A DNA stretch of 16,246 nt from Bordetella parapertussis (GCA_945911685.1 CAMEAW010000054.1:1-16246), one strand, 5' to 3'; positions 7,251-15,254 are shown, numbered from the stretch's first letter. The notes: a model not told the origin generated them from the sequence alone. A program made the numbers and translations.

Positions 7251-8833
7251 TTTCAAGTAAAGCGCTGCTTGATCAAACAGGCATCTCCCGCGCGACACTG
7301 AATAACTACATCCGGCTTGGGATTTTGCCTAAGCCCGTAGTCTTGTCTCCGTCCGACGATACAGATTTGGCGGGTGGGCGGCTGCTCGGCTACTTTCCCG
7401 ACGACGCGATTGCTTATGTCAACGCTGTCCATAGCCTGAAGTCCGAGGGCTTATCCATCGCAGAGATTGTCGAGTATCTGGCTGAAAATGGGCTGCAACC
7501 CGAGGGGGCTCAGCTGCAACAGGAGCAAGCTGCAAACGCTAGCCCAAGCCTCACCACGTCAGCTAGAAAAATCCAGGTTAGTCCGCCCTCCGGTCCTTCG
7601 CACCAGGAGGAACTGTCGGTTACAGATCTGACAATTGTGCCTAATGTGTCACTTGGTGACCATCCGCACGCAGCATACGTGCTCAATTACAACCTCGAGC
7701 TGACCTGGCTTAACGAAGCGGCCCGCAAGCATATCTTTCGCTTCAACAACCCTCCGGCCTATGGCAGCGAGCGTAACGTCTTTCAGTTACTCGCTAGCGC
7801 AGAGGCGAGTTTAACCGTTGAGCAACGGCATCAATGGGCAAACCTGCACGTCCACATCGTCGGGCTTCGTCTTAGTCAAGACGCTCTGATAAAGCAAATT
7901 AAGTTGAATGACCCTGCCTTAATGGCTTTCGCAGAGACGATCAATTGGCAGCCGAATCAAGACCCTTCGGACCCAAATCCCGTATTTTCTGAATTTGAAT
8001 TTCAGTCAAGTCAATCTCACACGGGCGGTCAAATCTATCGGGCTTATGCGGTTTACTTTCGAGAAGGGATATTGATTGTTCACACGCCTCTTTCTGAAGT
8101 TAGCCACGATCTCATTCGCTATCTTTCAGGGGACAACCAAAACATTCATTCCCTGGTCGGGCAACAGTTGCCAGTTTTGACGCCGCTTGCAGTGTTAGTG
8201 GCCGATATTCAAGGCTCTGTGCGGATCTGTTTTGAGTTACCACCCAATGAGTACTTCGAATTGATCAATCAAGTTTGGCATGCAATGAGCCAAGTTCTAA
8301 AGAAATACAATGGAACGCACGGCAAGCATGCGGGCGACGGTGTGGTCTATTACTTTTTTCCAGAGCCCGACAGCAATTATCTTTTTGACATTCTGCGCTG
8401 CGCCGAAGATATGCGGGCAGCGATGCTTAAAATAAATTTTGAATGGAAACTTCGAAAAAACTGGCTGAATGACCTGAAACTCAACATTGGTCTGCACGAA
8501 GGGCAAGAGTGGGTTGGCACTTTCAGGTCTGATCACCAGGTAGAACTGGTCGTGCTGGGCGACACCATTAACCACGCGGCAAGGCTGAGTGATTTTGCCC
8601 GACACGGGCAAATTTGGGCTACGAAAAGTCTTATCAGTCGTTTATCCGCTGCTGAACACAAACAGATTGTTTTTGGTATTCAAAGACAAAGTAGTGAGAG
8701 TGGCGATCGATTTGTTCAGTCATCTTACGATCAGATTGACTTTTTGGTTGATCTAAACAGTCCGAAGTACGTCAAGTTACAGGACATTGCGCAACTTGCG
8801 GTTGCTGAAATTCGAAGCGTTGAAACCACTTAA
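7247..8833 (+). CDS. MerR-type HTH / PAS-like / class III nucleotide cyclase fusion protein
   Basis: A 528-residue protein that joins DNA binding to nucleotide cyclase chemistry. Residues 1-82 look like a MerR winged-helix domain (LLDQTGISRATLNNYIRLGILPKP, then GYFPDDAIAYVNAVHSLKSEGLSIAEIVEYL). Residues 83-135 are a Gln/Ser/Pro-rich linker. Residues about 138-285 resemble a PAS fold or the MmyB-type ligand-binding domain (AAYVLNYNLELTWLNEAAR, ERNVFQLL). Residues about 312-470 are a class III cyclase domain: metal residues D320 (VADIQGS) and D364 (HAGDGVV), purine-selecting K360, and N442 and R446 (DTINHAAR) are kept. The second purine-selecting position, normally Thr or Asp, is V435 (VVLGD), so substrate and activity are uncertain. 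No membrane segment is seen. The start is supported by AGGTG at 7237-7241 and by the HTH beginning at residue 1. It may regulate its own upstream palindromes. Confidence 0.88.
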   Translation: MISSKALLDQTGISRATLNNYIRLGILPKPVVLSPSDDTDLAGGRLLGYFPDDAIAYVNAVHSLKSEGLSIAEIVEYLAENGLQPEGAQLQQEQAANASPSLTTSARKIQVSPPSGPSHQEELSVTDLTIVPNVSLGDHPHAAYVLNYNLELTWLNEAARKHIFRFNNPPAYGSERNVFQLLASAEASLTVEQRHQWANLHVHIVGLRLSQDALIKQIKLNDPALMAFAETINWQPNQDPSDPNPVFSEFEFQSSQSHTGGQIYRAYAVYFREGILIVHTPLSEVSHDLIRYLSGDNQNIHSLVGQQLPVLTPLAVLVADIQGSVRICFELPPNEYFELINQVWHAMSQVLKKYNGTHGKHAGDGVVYYFFPEPDSNYLFDILRCAEDMRAAMLKINFEWKLRKNWLNDLKLNIGLHEGQEWVGTFRSDHQVELVVLGDTINHAARLSDFARHGQIWATKSLISRLSAAEHKQIVFGIQRQSSESGDRFVQSSYDQIDFLVDLNSPKYVKLQDIAQLAVAEIRSVETT

Positions 8834-8899
8834 CATCCCCCCGACCTGAATGGCGAGTTTTTACGCGCAAATCTGATAATAAAAGTTTCTGCAGTGCTG

Positions 8900-8933
8900 C
8901 TGTTCGGCAATCACTCGGCGGCTTGCCGAACAG
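8900..8933. other. Stem-loop upstream of comEC
   Basis: CTGTTCGGCAA (8900-8910) and TTGCCGAACAG (8923-8933) form a perfect 11-base-pair stem around a 12-base loop, extendable outward by two wobble pairs and one further pair. No T-run follows on either strand, so it is not a standard intrinsic terminator. A competing pairing of TCACTC (8911-8916) with GAGTGA (8939-8944) is also possible. It occupies the 180-base gap between the MerR-cyclase gene and comEC. Confidence 0.6.
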
Positions 8934-8990
8934 TGGGTGAGTGACAGATTGATCCTCTGCTGCTTGCGCTGATTCTTTGGTTAAGAGAGC

Positions 8991-9008
8991 ATCACAACTT
9001 TTTGTGAT
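8991..9008. other. Small stem-loop in the ribosome-binding region of comEC
   Basis: ATCACAA (8991-8997) pairs perfectly with TTGTGAT (9002-9008) around the loop CTTT, ending five bases before the comEC ATG. No Shine-Dalgarno is visible between it and the start. It could limit ribosome access or be a dyad for a regulator. Its half-sites are TCACA-N6-TGTGA, the reverse arrangement of a CRP site. Confidence 0.45.
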
Positions 9009-9013
9009 TCGGC

Positions 9014-11635
9014 ATGGGGCGACTTTCTGCGTGTTCAATTGTCTTTGGTGCTGTGTTTGTACAGGGATTGCCTCGACTACTCTCGGTACGGCTGTTGTGT
9101 GCAGCGTCTCTGGTTCTTGGCCTTGTTTTGATCGTTTGGTTTGTATGTGCCGGGCCACGCGCGTCTGTTGTTGACCAACCCAGCGTTGCAGCAGAACTTC
9201 ATACAGCTTGGCGCCAACAAGTGCGTCGCCTCGGGCGCGGGTGGTGGCGACCCGTGTTCGTTTTGATGACCTTTGCGCTTAGTGTTGCCTGGGCGACCTG
9301 GCGCGCCGAGCAACGTCTGAGTGATGCATTACTGATCGTGCACGAAAACGTCGTCACACGCTTGACCTTTCGGGTCACCTCTCTACCTAACGACTCTTCA
9401 GACAGCCTTCGTTTCGAAGCACAAGTTCTTGCGCCATCGACACCAGGGGTGCCAAAGGTCTTGCAGGTCTCTTGGTTAAAAAATTCAGCCTCGCCACGAG
9501 TGATACCTGGGCAGACGTTTCGCGCTGCGTTAGTTTTACGTCGCCCGCACGGCAACTTGAATCCCCACGGCTTCGATTACGAGGGCCATCTTTTTGCTAA
9601 AAATATTCGTGCGCTTGCACGCGTGCGAGGTAAACCAGTTTTTTTGACAGACGAACCCTTCGCAAGCTTCTCGGTAAGTGTTGCGCGCGCTAGACATCAC
9701 GTGCGCGAAGCAATGCGCCGTGTCACCGCAGACATGCCTTTCGGCGCGGTGTTGATCGCGCTTGCCATTGGTGACCAAGATAGCGTCAAGCAAGAGCACT
9801 GGCAGATCTTTAACCTCACGGGAATCACTCACTTAGTTTCTATTAGTGGTTCTCATGTGACGATGTTAGCCGCGGTGGGCGGATGGTTAACGCTGTTCAT
9901 GATGAAACGAGCGCGGTGGCGCAGACGTTTGCTGTGTGAACGCGTGCCGGCCAGAGTGGTGGCCACGCTTGTTGCGATGCTAGTTGCCTGGCTCTATTGT
10001 TTGTTGGCCGGATGGGGGGTGCCCGCGCAACGCACTTTTTTTATGCTGGCCTGCGTGGCAATGTCGATATTGCTGCGTCACACCCTGTCAGCCTCTCGAG
10101 TGTTGGCAGTCGCTGCAGCCGTTGTGGTGCTAGCTGACCCTTGGGCGCCACTGGCGACTGGCTTTTGGTTATCGTTTTTGGCGGTGGGGATTTTGTTCGC
10201 GGCAGGGGCCGCAGGTAGTAAAGCCCCTTGGTCGATCAGCGCAGCGCGTGCCAAACAATTGTGCGTCGAGGCGACTCGCTTGCAATGGTTCATCACGATT
10301 GCGATGCTGCCCGTGTTGGCCTTTTTGTTTCAACAGGTCTCGTTGGTATCACCCTTGGCTAACGCGCTTGCGATCCCGGTGTTGACGTTTGTGGTGACAC
10401 CGTTGGCGTTAGCCTTAGCAGTCTTTGGATTGGTACCGGGTCTAGGCTGGCTTGCTACGGCAAGCGGAGTGCTTGCACATTTGGCACTTGAATACACCTT
10501 GATCCCTGTGACTTGGTTAGCAAATTTGTCGTGGGCCGCCTTTGATGTGGCAGCGGCACCCTTTTGGACTTTGGCGCTTGCGGGGGTTGGCGTGTGCTGG
10601 GCGCTGCAGCCCCCGGGCTGGCCCATGCGATGGGCTGGCTGGTGTTTGTTAGTGCCAGTCTTGTCATTTGAGCCGCAACGACCAGCACTTGGTCACTGGA
10701 GACTGCTTGCCTTTGATGTCGGGCAGGGCGGCGCGGTGCTTTTGCAAACGCAGACGCATGATGTGTTGTTTGATACGGGCCCACGTCAGGGCGCTAGCGA
10801 CGCCGGGGTGCGTACGATCTTGCCAGCCTTGCGGGCTTTGGGCGTGCGCAAGCTTGATGGCTTGGTGGTGTCGCACGCCGATAGTGATCACGCAGGGGGC
10901 TTGTTAGCAGTGTTAAAGGTGATGCCGGTTGGTACCTTATACACCTCGTTTTCGTTGCAAGACTGGCTTGGTCAGAGCTCGCCAACGATGACTCAGTTAG
11001 AACCGACAAAGAGGCCCGCACGGGTTCAGCTCTGCGAACGAGGACAGCGCTGGATGTGGGATGGCGTGGTGTTTCAATTTTTGCATCCTGAGGCCGGGTA
11101 TTTGGGCGACGTGACACTCAACCCACAGAGCACACCTGTGCGCTTAGCAAAAGGCAAGCCTTCAAAGAATGCGCAAAGTTGTGTGCTTCATGCTCAAGGC
11201 TCACATCATTCAGCCATGTTGCCAGGAGATATTGGGGTTAAGCAAGAGCAACTTTTGCTTGAGCACTACGCGTCAGAGCAGAATTCCTCAGGATGGTCCG
11301 TCTTAGTTAAGGCAGGCGCAGTCGATACAGTTGCCGGGTCGCCGAAGGCGCTGACAGCGGATCTTGTCGTGGTAGCGCACCACGGCTCAGATACGTCTTC
11401 GTCACTAAGATTTGTGCAACAGCTCAGCGCACAACATGCAATCGTTCAGGCGGGCTATCTGAATCGTTTTGGACACCCGCATCAAGCGATCAAGCAGCGG
11501 TGGCTTGATGCGCAGGCAGAGTTTTGGCAAACCGACCGCCACGGGGCCGTCGAGGCAGCGTCCACGCCACAGGGGTTGGACGTTCAGGCCTATAGCCAAC
11601 TGCGAAAGCGTTACTGGCATCAAAGGTCGAGGTAG
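9014..11635 (+). CDS. comEC: ComEC/Rec2 DNA internalisation channel protein
   Basis: Inner-membrane channel that brings single-stranded DNA into the cytoplasm during natural transformation. The 873 residues are in the normal size range. The order is two N-terminal hydrophobic segments and a soluble OB-like region (about 100-210; NLNPHGFDYEGHLFAKNIRALARV), a polytopic Competence domain (about 230-530; LTGITHLVSISGSHVTML, PAQRTFFML), and a metallo-beta-lactamase-like domain (about 560-840). In the last, VSHADSDHAGG gives H621-x-D623-x-D625-H626, followed by LPGDIG and VVVAHHGSDTSSS, so the nuclease-like site appears complete. The ATG at 9014 is the first start after an in-frame TGA at 9005-9007, but no clear Shine-Dalgarno precedes it, suggesting low expression. 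It is followed after 54 bases by the alpha/beta hydrolase gene. Confidence 0.96.
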   Translation: MGRLSACSIVFGAVFVQGLPRLLSVRLLCAASLVLGLVLIVWFVCAGPRASVVDQPSVAAELHTAWRQQVRRLGRGWWRPVFVLMTFALSVAWATWRAEQRLSDALLIVHENVVTRLTFRVTSLPNDSSDSLRFEAQVLAPSTPGVPKVLQVSWLKNSASPRVIPGQTFRAALVLRRPHGNLNPHGFDYEGHLFAKNIRALARVRGKPVFLTDEPFASFSVSVARARHHVREAMRRVTADMPFGAVLIALAIGDQDSVKQEHWQIFNLTGITHLVSISGSHVTMLAAVGGWLTLFMMKRARWRRRLLCERVPARVVATLVAMLVAWLYCLLAGWGVPAQRTFFMLACVAMSILLRHTLSASRVLAVAAAVVVLADPWAPLATGFWLSFLAVGILFAAGAAGSKAPWSISAARAKQLCVEATRLQWFITIAMLPVLAFLFQQVSLVSPLANALAIPVLTFVVTPLALALAVFGLVPGLGWLATASGVLAHLALEYTLIPVTWLANLSWAAFDVAAAPFWTLALAGVGVCWALQPPGWPMRWAGWCLLVPVLSFEPQRPALGHWRLLAFDVGQGGAVLLQTQTHDVLFDTGPRQGASDAGVRTILPALRALGVRKLDGLVVSHADSDHAGGLLAVLKVMPVGTLYTSFSLQDWLGQSSPTMTQLEPTKRPARVQLCERGQRWMWDGVVFQFLHPEAGYLGDVTLNPQSTPVRLAKGKPSKNAQSCVLHAQGSHHSAMLPGDIGVKQEQLLLEHYASEQNSSGWSVLVKAGAVDTVAGSPKALTADLVVVAHHGSDTSSSLRFVQQLSAQHAIVQAGYLNRFGHPHQAIKQRWLDAQAEFWQTDRHGAVEAASTPQGLDVQAYSQLRKRYWHQRSR

Positions 11636-11689
11636 AACCACTACAATAAGCGATAAGTTTAGTTGTGCCTTAGTTTTCCAGGAGCCCTT

Positions 11690-12619
11690 ATGGCCACCCC
11701 TCGCCTAAAAGCAGTTATGTGCAGCAGTCCCGCTGGCTTGCACCGTATGGCCTATACCGAGTGGGGCGATCCCTCTAACAAAAAAGTCGTGTTGTGTGTG
11801 CACGGATTGACGCGCACTGGACGGGATTTTGACGTCTTGGCCAAGCGCTTGGCTCAAGACTATCGGGTCGTGTGCCCTGATGTAGTCGGTCGCGGGATGT
11901 CCGACCGACTGGCAAACCCAGCTTTCTATGCAATCCCCCAGTACGCAGCCGACATGGTGAATTTAGTCGATCGTCTGCAACCCTCTGAATTGCACTGGGT
12001 GGGTACCTCGATGGGCGGTTTGATTGGTTTGGCCTATGCTGGCGCGCTGGCGTCGGCGCGTGTGCAACAACAAACCCTGACCCCAGCTCAACACTACTCA
12101 AACTTGCCGGCAACGGGGGTTCGTCTCGATCGCTTTGTGCTCAATGACGTGGGCCCCCGACTTGAGCCGGTATCGCTTGAACGAATCGGACAATATGTAG
12201 GCGAAGCCATTGAGTTCGCTAACTTTGACGACGCAGTCCAGTATGTTAAAAAAACTTCAGCGTCGTTTGGGCGGCACACTAAGGCGCAGTGGCAAGACCT
12301 CACGCGCTACACCTATATTGAGCAGAACGGCGTCTGGATTAAGCACTACGACTTGGGGCTGGCTGTGCCCTTTAAAAGCATGACCCCCGAAGCCGCGGCT
12401 CAAGGTGAACAATACTTGTGGTCTTCTTACATGTCGATTCAAACGCCGGTTTTGATTTTGCGCGGTGCAGAGTCAGATTTATTGTCTAAACAAACTTTGC
12501 AGCAAATGCTTGAGCGTAATCCACAGTCAACGTCGCACGAGTTTAATGGCGTGGGCCATGCACCAACCCTGATGACTGATGATCAAGTCAAGGTCGTAAC
12601 GGATTTTTTATATGCCTAA
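11690..12619 (+). CDS. Alpha/beta hydrolase
   Basis: A soluble 309-residue alpha/beta-hydrolase-fold enzyme, substrate unknown. The oxyanion motif VLCVHGLTRTGRDF is at about residues 35-48. The nucleophile elbow GTSMGG places the Ser at 107, the acid is probably D263 (LRGAESDLL), and the His is H290 (GVGHAPTLM), so the catalytic triad is complete. An insertion of about 20 residues (123-142, VQQQTLTPAQHYSNLPATG) follows the elbow before the next core strand. No signal peptide is seen. A longer frame opens at a TTG at 11663, but AGGAG at 11680-11684, five bases before the ATG at 11690, fixes the start. The stop overlaps the next gene by 8 bases, suggesting coupled translation. Esterase or C-C hydrolase function are both possible. 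Confidence 0.92.
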   Translation: MATPRLKAVMCSSPAGLHRMAYTEWGDPSNKKVVLCVHGLTRTGRDFDVLAKRLAQDYRVVCPDVVGRGMSDRLANPAFYAIPQYAADMVNLVDRLQPSELHWVGTSMGGLIGLAYAGALASARVQQQTLTPAQHYSNLPATGVRLDRFVLNDVGPRLEPVSLERIGQYVGEAIEFANFDDAVQYVKKTSASFGRHTKAQWQDLTRYTYIEQNGVWIKHYDLGLAVPFKSMTPEAAAQGEQYLWSSYMSIQTPVLILRGAESDLLSKQTLQQMLERNPQSTSHEFNGVGHAPTLMTDDQVKVVTDFLYA

Positions 12620-13463
12620 TCGAACTCAAGCTTTTTGTGCTGATCTGCATTGTCACTCGACCATTTCTGACGGCGTCTATCACCCAGAAGTGGTTGCCGA
12701 ACGTGCGCATTCCTATGGCGTGACGTTATGGGCACTGACGGATCATGATGAGGTGTCTGGTCAGCAAAGGGCTCGCGCTCGAGCAGAGGCGCTTGGCATG
12801 AAGTATTTGTCAGGAGTCGAGATTTCAGTCACCTGGGCCAAACAAACTGTGCACATCGTTGGGCTAGGCATCGACCCTGAAAACGCCACCTTGGTGCAGG
12901 GCCTGCTTGAGACGCGTGCAGGCAGAGCAGGCCGCGCGCGTCGCATTGGCGAGCGCTTAGCCAAGCTTGGCATGCCTGGCGCGTTTGAAGGCGCGCTGAC
13001 GTTTGCAGGCAACCCTGAACTGATCAGCCGCACACACTTTGCGCGCTTCTTGGTAGAGGCCGGCCATTGCCCAACAGTGCAAGGCGTCTTTGACAAATAC
13101 CTAAGTGACGATGGCCCCGCGCACGAGCCCATGCAGTGGGCCAATCTTGAAGATGCCGTAGCGTGGATCCGCGGTGCGGGCGGCGTTGCTGTGATTGCAC
13201 ACCCTGGTCGCTATCATTACACCCCCACACAGTTTGGCGCTTTGTTTGACACGTTTAAAGATGTCGGTGGCCAAGCAATTGAAGTCATCACCGGTAGCCA
13301 CACTGTGCCGCAATATCAAGAGTACGCGCAGGTCGCACGCCACTATGATTTTCTGGCCTCATGCGGTTCAGATTTTCATAGTTCAAAAGAAAGCAAGATT
13401 GAGTTCGGTAGCTTGCCACCACTGCCAGCTGATTTAAAGCCAGTTTGGAAAGACCTCGTCTGA
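12612..13463 (+). CDS. rnm: PHP-family phosphatase (3',5'-nucleoside bisphosphate phosphatase / RNase AM type)
   Basis: Member of the PHP family related to E. coli YciV/TrpH (now Rnm), whose characterised relatives remove the 3' phosphate from nucleoside 3',5'-bisphosphates and trim 5' ends of short RNAs. The 283-residue protein shows the metal-site motifs in order: H13-C-H15 with D20 (DLHCHSTISDG), T43-D-H-D46, E70 (SGVEIS), H81, H142 (SRTHFARFLVEAGH), H197 (VIAHPGRY), and D254-F-H256 (CGSDFHSS). The helical insertion between H81 and H142 is as in this family. The ATG at 12612 lies within the end of the hydrolase gene and has no strong Shine-Dalgarno, so it probably relies on translation of the upstream gene. 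The family is clear; the exact substrate and the symbol are by homology. Confidence 0.9.
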   Translation: MPNRTQAFCADLHCHSTISDGVYHPEVVAERAHSYGVTLWALTDHDEVSGQQRARARAEALGMKYLSGVEISVTWAKQTVHIVGLGIDPENATLVQGLLETRAGRAGRARRIGERLAKLGMPGAFEGALTFAGNPELISRTHFARFLVEAGHCPTVQGVFDKYLSDDGPAHEPMQWANLEDAVAWIRGAGGVAVIAHPGRYHYTPTQFGALFDTFKDVGGQAIEVITGSHTVPQYQEYAQVARHYDFLASCGSDFHSSKESKIEFGSLPPLPADLKPVWKDLV

Positions 13464-13473
13464 TTTTAAATAC

Positions 13474-14028
13474 ATGAACAAAGCTTTCGTAAAAGAACAA
13501 GATAACGAGGATGACGACGAGCTGCCCGAGGCGGCTGCGCTGCCTAAAGGCACGCGTAACTATCTGACGCCTGGCGGCTACGCGGCACTGCGCAACGAGT
13601 TAATTAAACTCATGAATGAAGAGCGACCAGCCATGGTGCAAATCGTGTCGTGGGCCGCCTCAAACGGTGATCGCTCTGAAAATGGTGATTACTTGTACGG
13701 CAAAAAACGTTTGCGCGAAATCGATCGCCGCATGCGTTTCTTAACCAAGCGACTTGAATTAGCCGAAATCGTTGACCCAGCCGAGCAACAAAACCGTGAT
13801 CAGGTGTTTTTTGGTGCGACCGTGTTGTATGCGGATCAAACAGGCTTAGAGCGCCGTGTGACCATTGTGGGTGTCGACGAGGCCGAGCCCTTAAACGGCA
13901 AAATCAGCTGGATCTCGCCGGTTGCACGCGCGCTAAATAAAGCGCGTGTCGGCGATACCATCACGCTGCGCACCCCAGGTGGGATTGATGAGCTAGATAT
14001 TTTAGAAGTCAGCTACGCAACAGCCTGA
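13474..14028 (+). CDS. greB: Transcription elongation factor GreB
   Basis: Binds the secondary channel of RNA polymerase and stimulates cleavage of backtracked transcripts. The 184 residues begin with MNKAFVKE and an acidic stretch (about 9-20), followed by the N-terminal coiled coil (about 28-100). Its tip holds the acidic catalytic residues D66 and E69 in NGDRSENGDY, and the following YGKKRLREIDRRMRFL is the GreB signature that separates it from GreA. Residues about 105-180 are the FKBP-like C-terminal domain (VFFGATVLYAD, ISWISPVARALNKARVGD). It starts 10 bases after the PHP gene with no visible Shine-Dalgarno; the start is chosen from the conserved N-terminus. It is probably the last gene of the hydrolase-PHP-greB unit. 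Confidence 0.96.
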   Translation: MNKAFVKEQDNEDDDELPEAAALPKGTRNYLTPGGYAALRNELIKLMNEERPAMVQIVSWAASNGDRSENGDYLYGKKRLREIDRRMRFLTKRLELAEIVDPAEQQNRDQVFFGATVLYADQTGLERRVTIVGVDEAEPLNGKISWISPVARALNKARVGDTITLRTPGGIDELDILEVSYATA

Positions 14029-14079
14029 GCGCCATTAGGCTAGTGACAGAACGCTAAGCAATGGGGGTTATTGTGGCTG

Positions 14080-14107
14080 TTGCTCTGCACTGTTTTGGGG
14101 GTACAAT
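14080..14107 (+). promoter_or_regulatory. Candidate promoter of the first Bug gene
   Basis: TACAAT at 14102-14107 (5 of 6 matches to the -10 consensus) lies 16 bases after a poor -35, TTGCTC at 14080-14085. It sits in the 141-base gap between greB and the Bug gene, about 62 bases before its ATG. Only the -10 is convincing. Confidence 0.35.
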
Positions 14108-14169
14108 TTCTAGACACCGTCGCATGAATGATAACTAATTAAAACAATAAAAGCATCATGGAGACAAAC

Positions 14170-15126
14170 ATGATTCAAAAATTATTACTCGTCTGCGTAT
14201 TGGCTGGCGCAGTCACAACGAGTTCAGCTCAGTATCCTGAGCGTTCGATAAAATTTATTGTGCCTTTTCCTGCGGGAAGCGCCACTGATACAGTTGCGCG
14301 ACAGTTGGGCGAAGAAATGTCGCGCGATCTAGGTCAACCCGTCGTGATCGATAATAAGCCGGGCGCCCAAGGCATTATTGGCGTCAACGCAGCGGTCGCG
14401 GCCCCGCCTGACGGCTACACCTTTGTGATACTAGGTGTCACAACGGGCGCAAGCAATGTCACTCTCTTTCGAAAATTGCCCTACGATCCGATCAAAGATT
14501 TAACCGCTATTGGCATGATCGCTGAGTCACCGACCTTGCTGGTGAGTTCGACAAAGTTTCCTGCTAATTCTGCGGCTGAACTTTTTGCCCTAGGCCGTAA
14601 AAACCCTGGAACACTGACCTATGCCTATGGTTCAGGCAGCTCGCAGATTGCTGCAGCCAAGCTTGTTAGCATGGGGGGTATTCAGGCGGTTCCAGTTCCT
14701 TATCGAGGTTCACCTCAAGCAATGACCGACGTCATGTCCGGGCAAGTCGATTTTATGTTTGTCGATCTTTCGGTCGCGATTCCGCAGTTACAGGGGGGTA
14801 AACTCAAAGCACTCGGAGTCACCACGAAAGAAAGATTTCCTGTAATTCCACAAGTGCAATCTCTTCATGAATCAGGGGCTCCTGGTTATGAACTGGTCGT
14901 GTGGTTTGCCTTAGCGGGCCCAGCAAAACTACCTGACGCGCTGACGCAGCGGATTTCAACGGCTTTGAATACAGCTTTAAAAAGCACTGAACTTGCAAAA
15001 AAATACGCGATGCTCGGCTTGGCAGTCAAAGCGTCAACCGCACAAGAGTTTCAAAGTTTTCTGAAGTCTGAAATCGTGAATTGGGGAGATCTCATTAAAG
15101 CCGCTGGCATCCCGCCTGAAGATTAA
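14170..15126 (+). CDS. Bug-family periplasmic tricarboxylate-type solute-binding protein
   Basis: Periplasmic substrate-binding protein of the Bug/TctC family, which captures carboxylates or other small organic ligands. The 318-residue protein has a cleavable signal peptide (MIQKLLLVCVLAGAVTTSSA, probable cut before QYPER). It then shows the family's features: IKFIVPFPAGSATDTVARQLG near the mature N-terminus, a GQPVVIDNKPGAQGIIG block, the PPDGYTFV turn, YDPIKDLTAIG, and the late VPYRGSPQAMTDVMSGQVDFMF segment. An ATG at 14158 would add four residues, but GGAG at 14160-14163, six bases before the ATG at 14170, marks the better start. No TctA/TctB membrane genes are nearby, so it is an orphan binding protein, common in Burkholderiales. 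Its ligand cannot be told from the sequence. Confidence 0.94.
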   Translation: MIQKLLLVCVLAGAVTTSSAQYPERSIKFIVPFPAGSATDTVARQLGEEMSRDLGQPVVIDNKPGAQGIIGVNAAVAAPPDGYTFVILGVTTGASNVTLFRKLPYDPIKDLTAIGMIAESPTLLVSSTKFPANSAAELFALGRKNPGTLTYAYGSGSSQIAAAKLVSMGGIQAVPVPYRGSPQAMTDVMSGQVDFMFVDLSVAIPQLQGGKLKALGVTTKERFPVIPQVQSLHESGAPGYELVVWFALAGPAKLPDALTQRISTALNTALKSTELAKKYAMLGLAVKASTAQEFQSFLKSEIVNWGDLIKAAGIPPED

Positions 15127-15168
15127 ACCGGGAGCGTCAACAAACAGAAGGGTTGAAAAATGCTGCAG

Positions 15169-15193
15169 GCTCAAGTCATTGTTTGAGCATTTT
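15169..15193 (+). terminator. Weak terminator-like hairpin after the first Bug gene
   Basis: GCTCAA (15169-15174) pairs with TTGAGC (15183-15188) around an 8-base loop and is followed by ATTTT. The AAAAT at 15157-15161 could pair with that ATTTT across a bulge. The stem is short and the T-run brief, so termination may be partial. Confidence 0.4.
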
Positions 15194-15254
15194 GTACACA
15201 TTGGACGCGAAAATTGAAGCGTCTTTGCTATAAACATTATGCTTTGGAAACACT

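Noticed and set aside
8900..8940. Intrinsic terminator after the MerR-cyclase gene
   Set aside because: The stem is strong, but no T-run follows it on either strand.
8991..9008. Possible CRP-cAMP site before comEC
   Set aside because: The half-sites are TCACA-N6-TGTGA, the reverse arrangement of the TGTGA-N6-TCACA consensus.
8772..9158. Open frame of 128 codons on the minus strand across the spacer before comEC
   Set aside because: Overlaps two well-supported genes, contains no recognisable domain, and has low-complexity composition typical of a shadow frame.
8977..9174. Short + strand frame containing LFVIRHGAT, resembling the phosphoglycerate mutase RHG motif
   Set aside because: Only 65 codons, begins with TTG, lacks the rest of the family, and overlaps the start of comEC.
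11642..11647. TACAAT as a -10 for the alpha/beta hydrolase gene
   Set aside because: No acceptable -35 at 15-19 bases upstream; the gene may be read through from comEC.
14158..14169. ATG at 14158 as the start of the first Bug gene
   Set aside because: The GGAG at 14160-14163 is correctly spaced for the ATG at 14170, and the signal peptide begins there.
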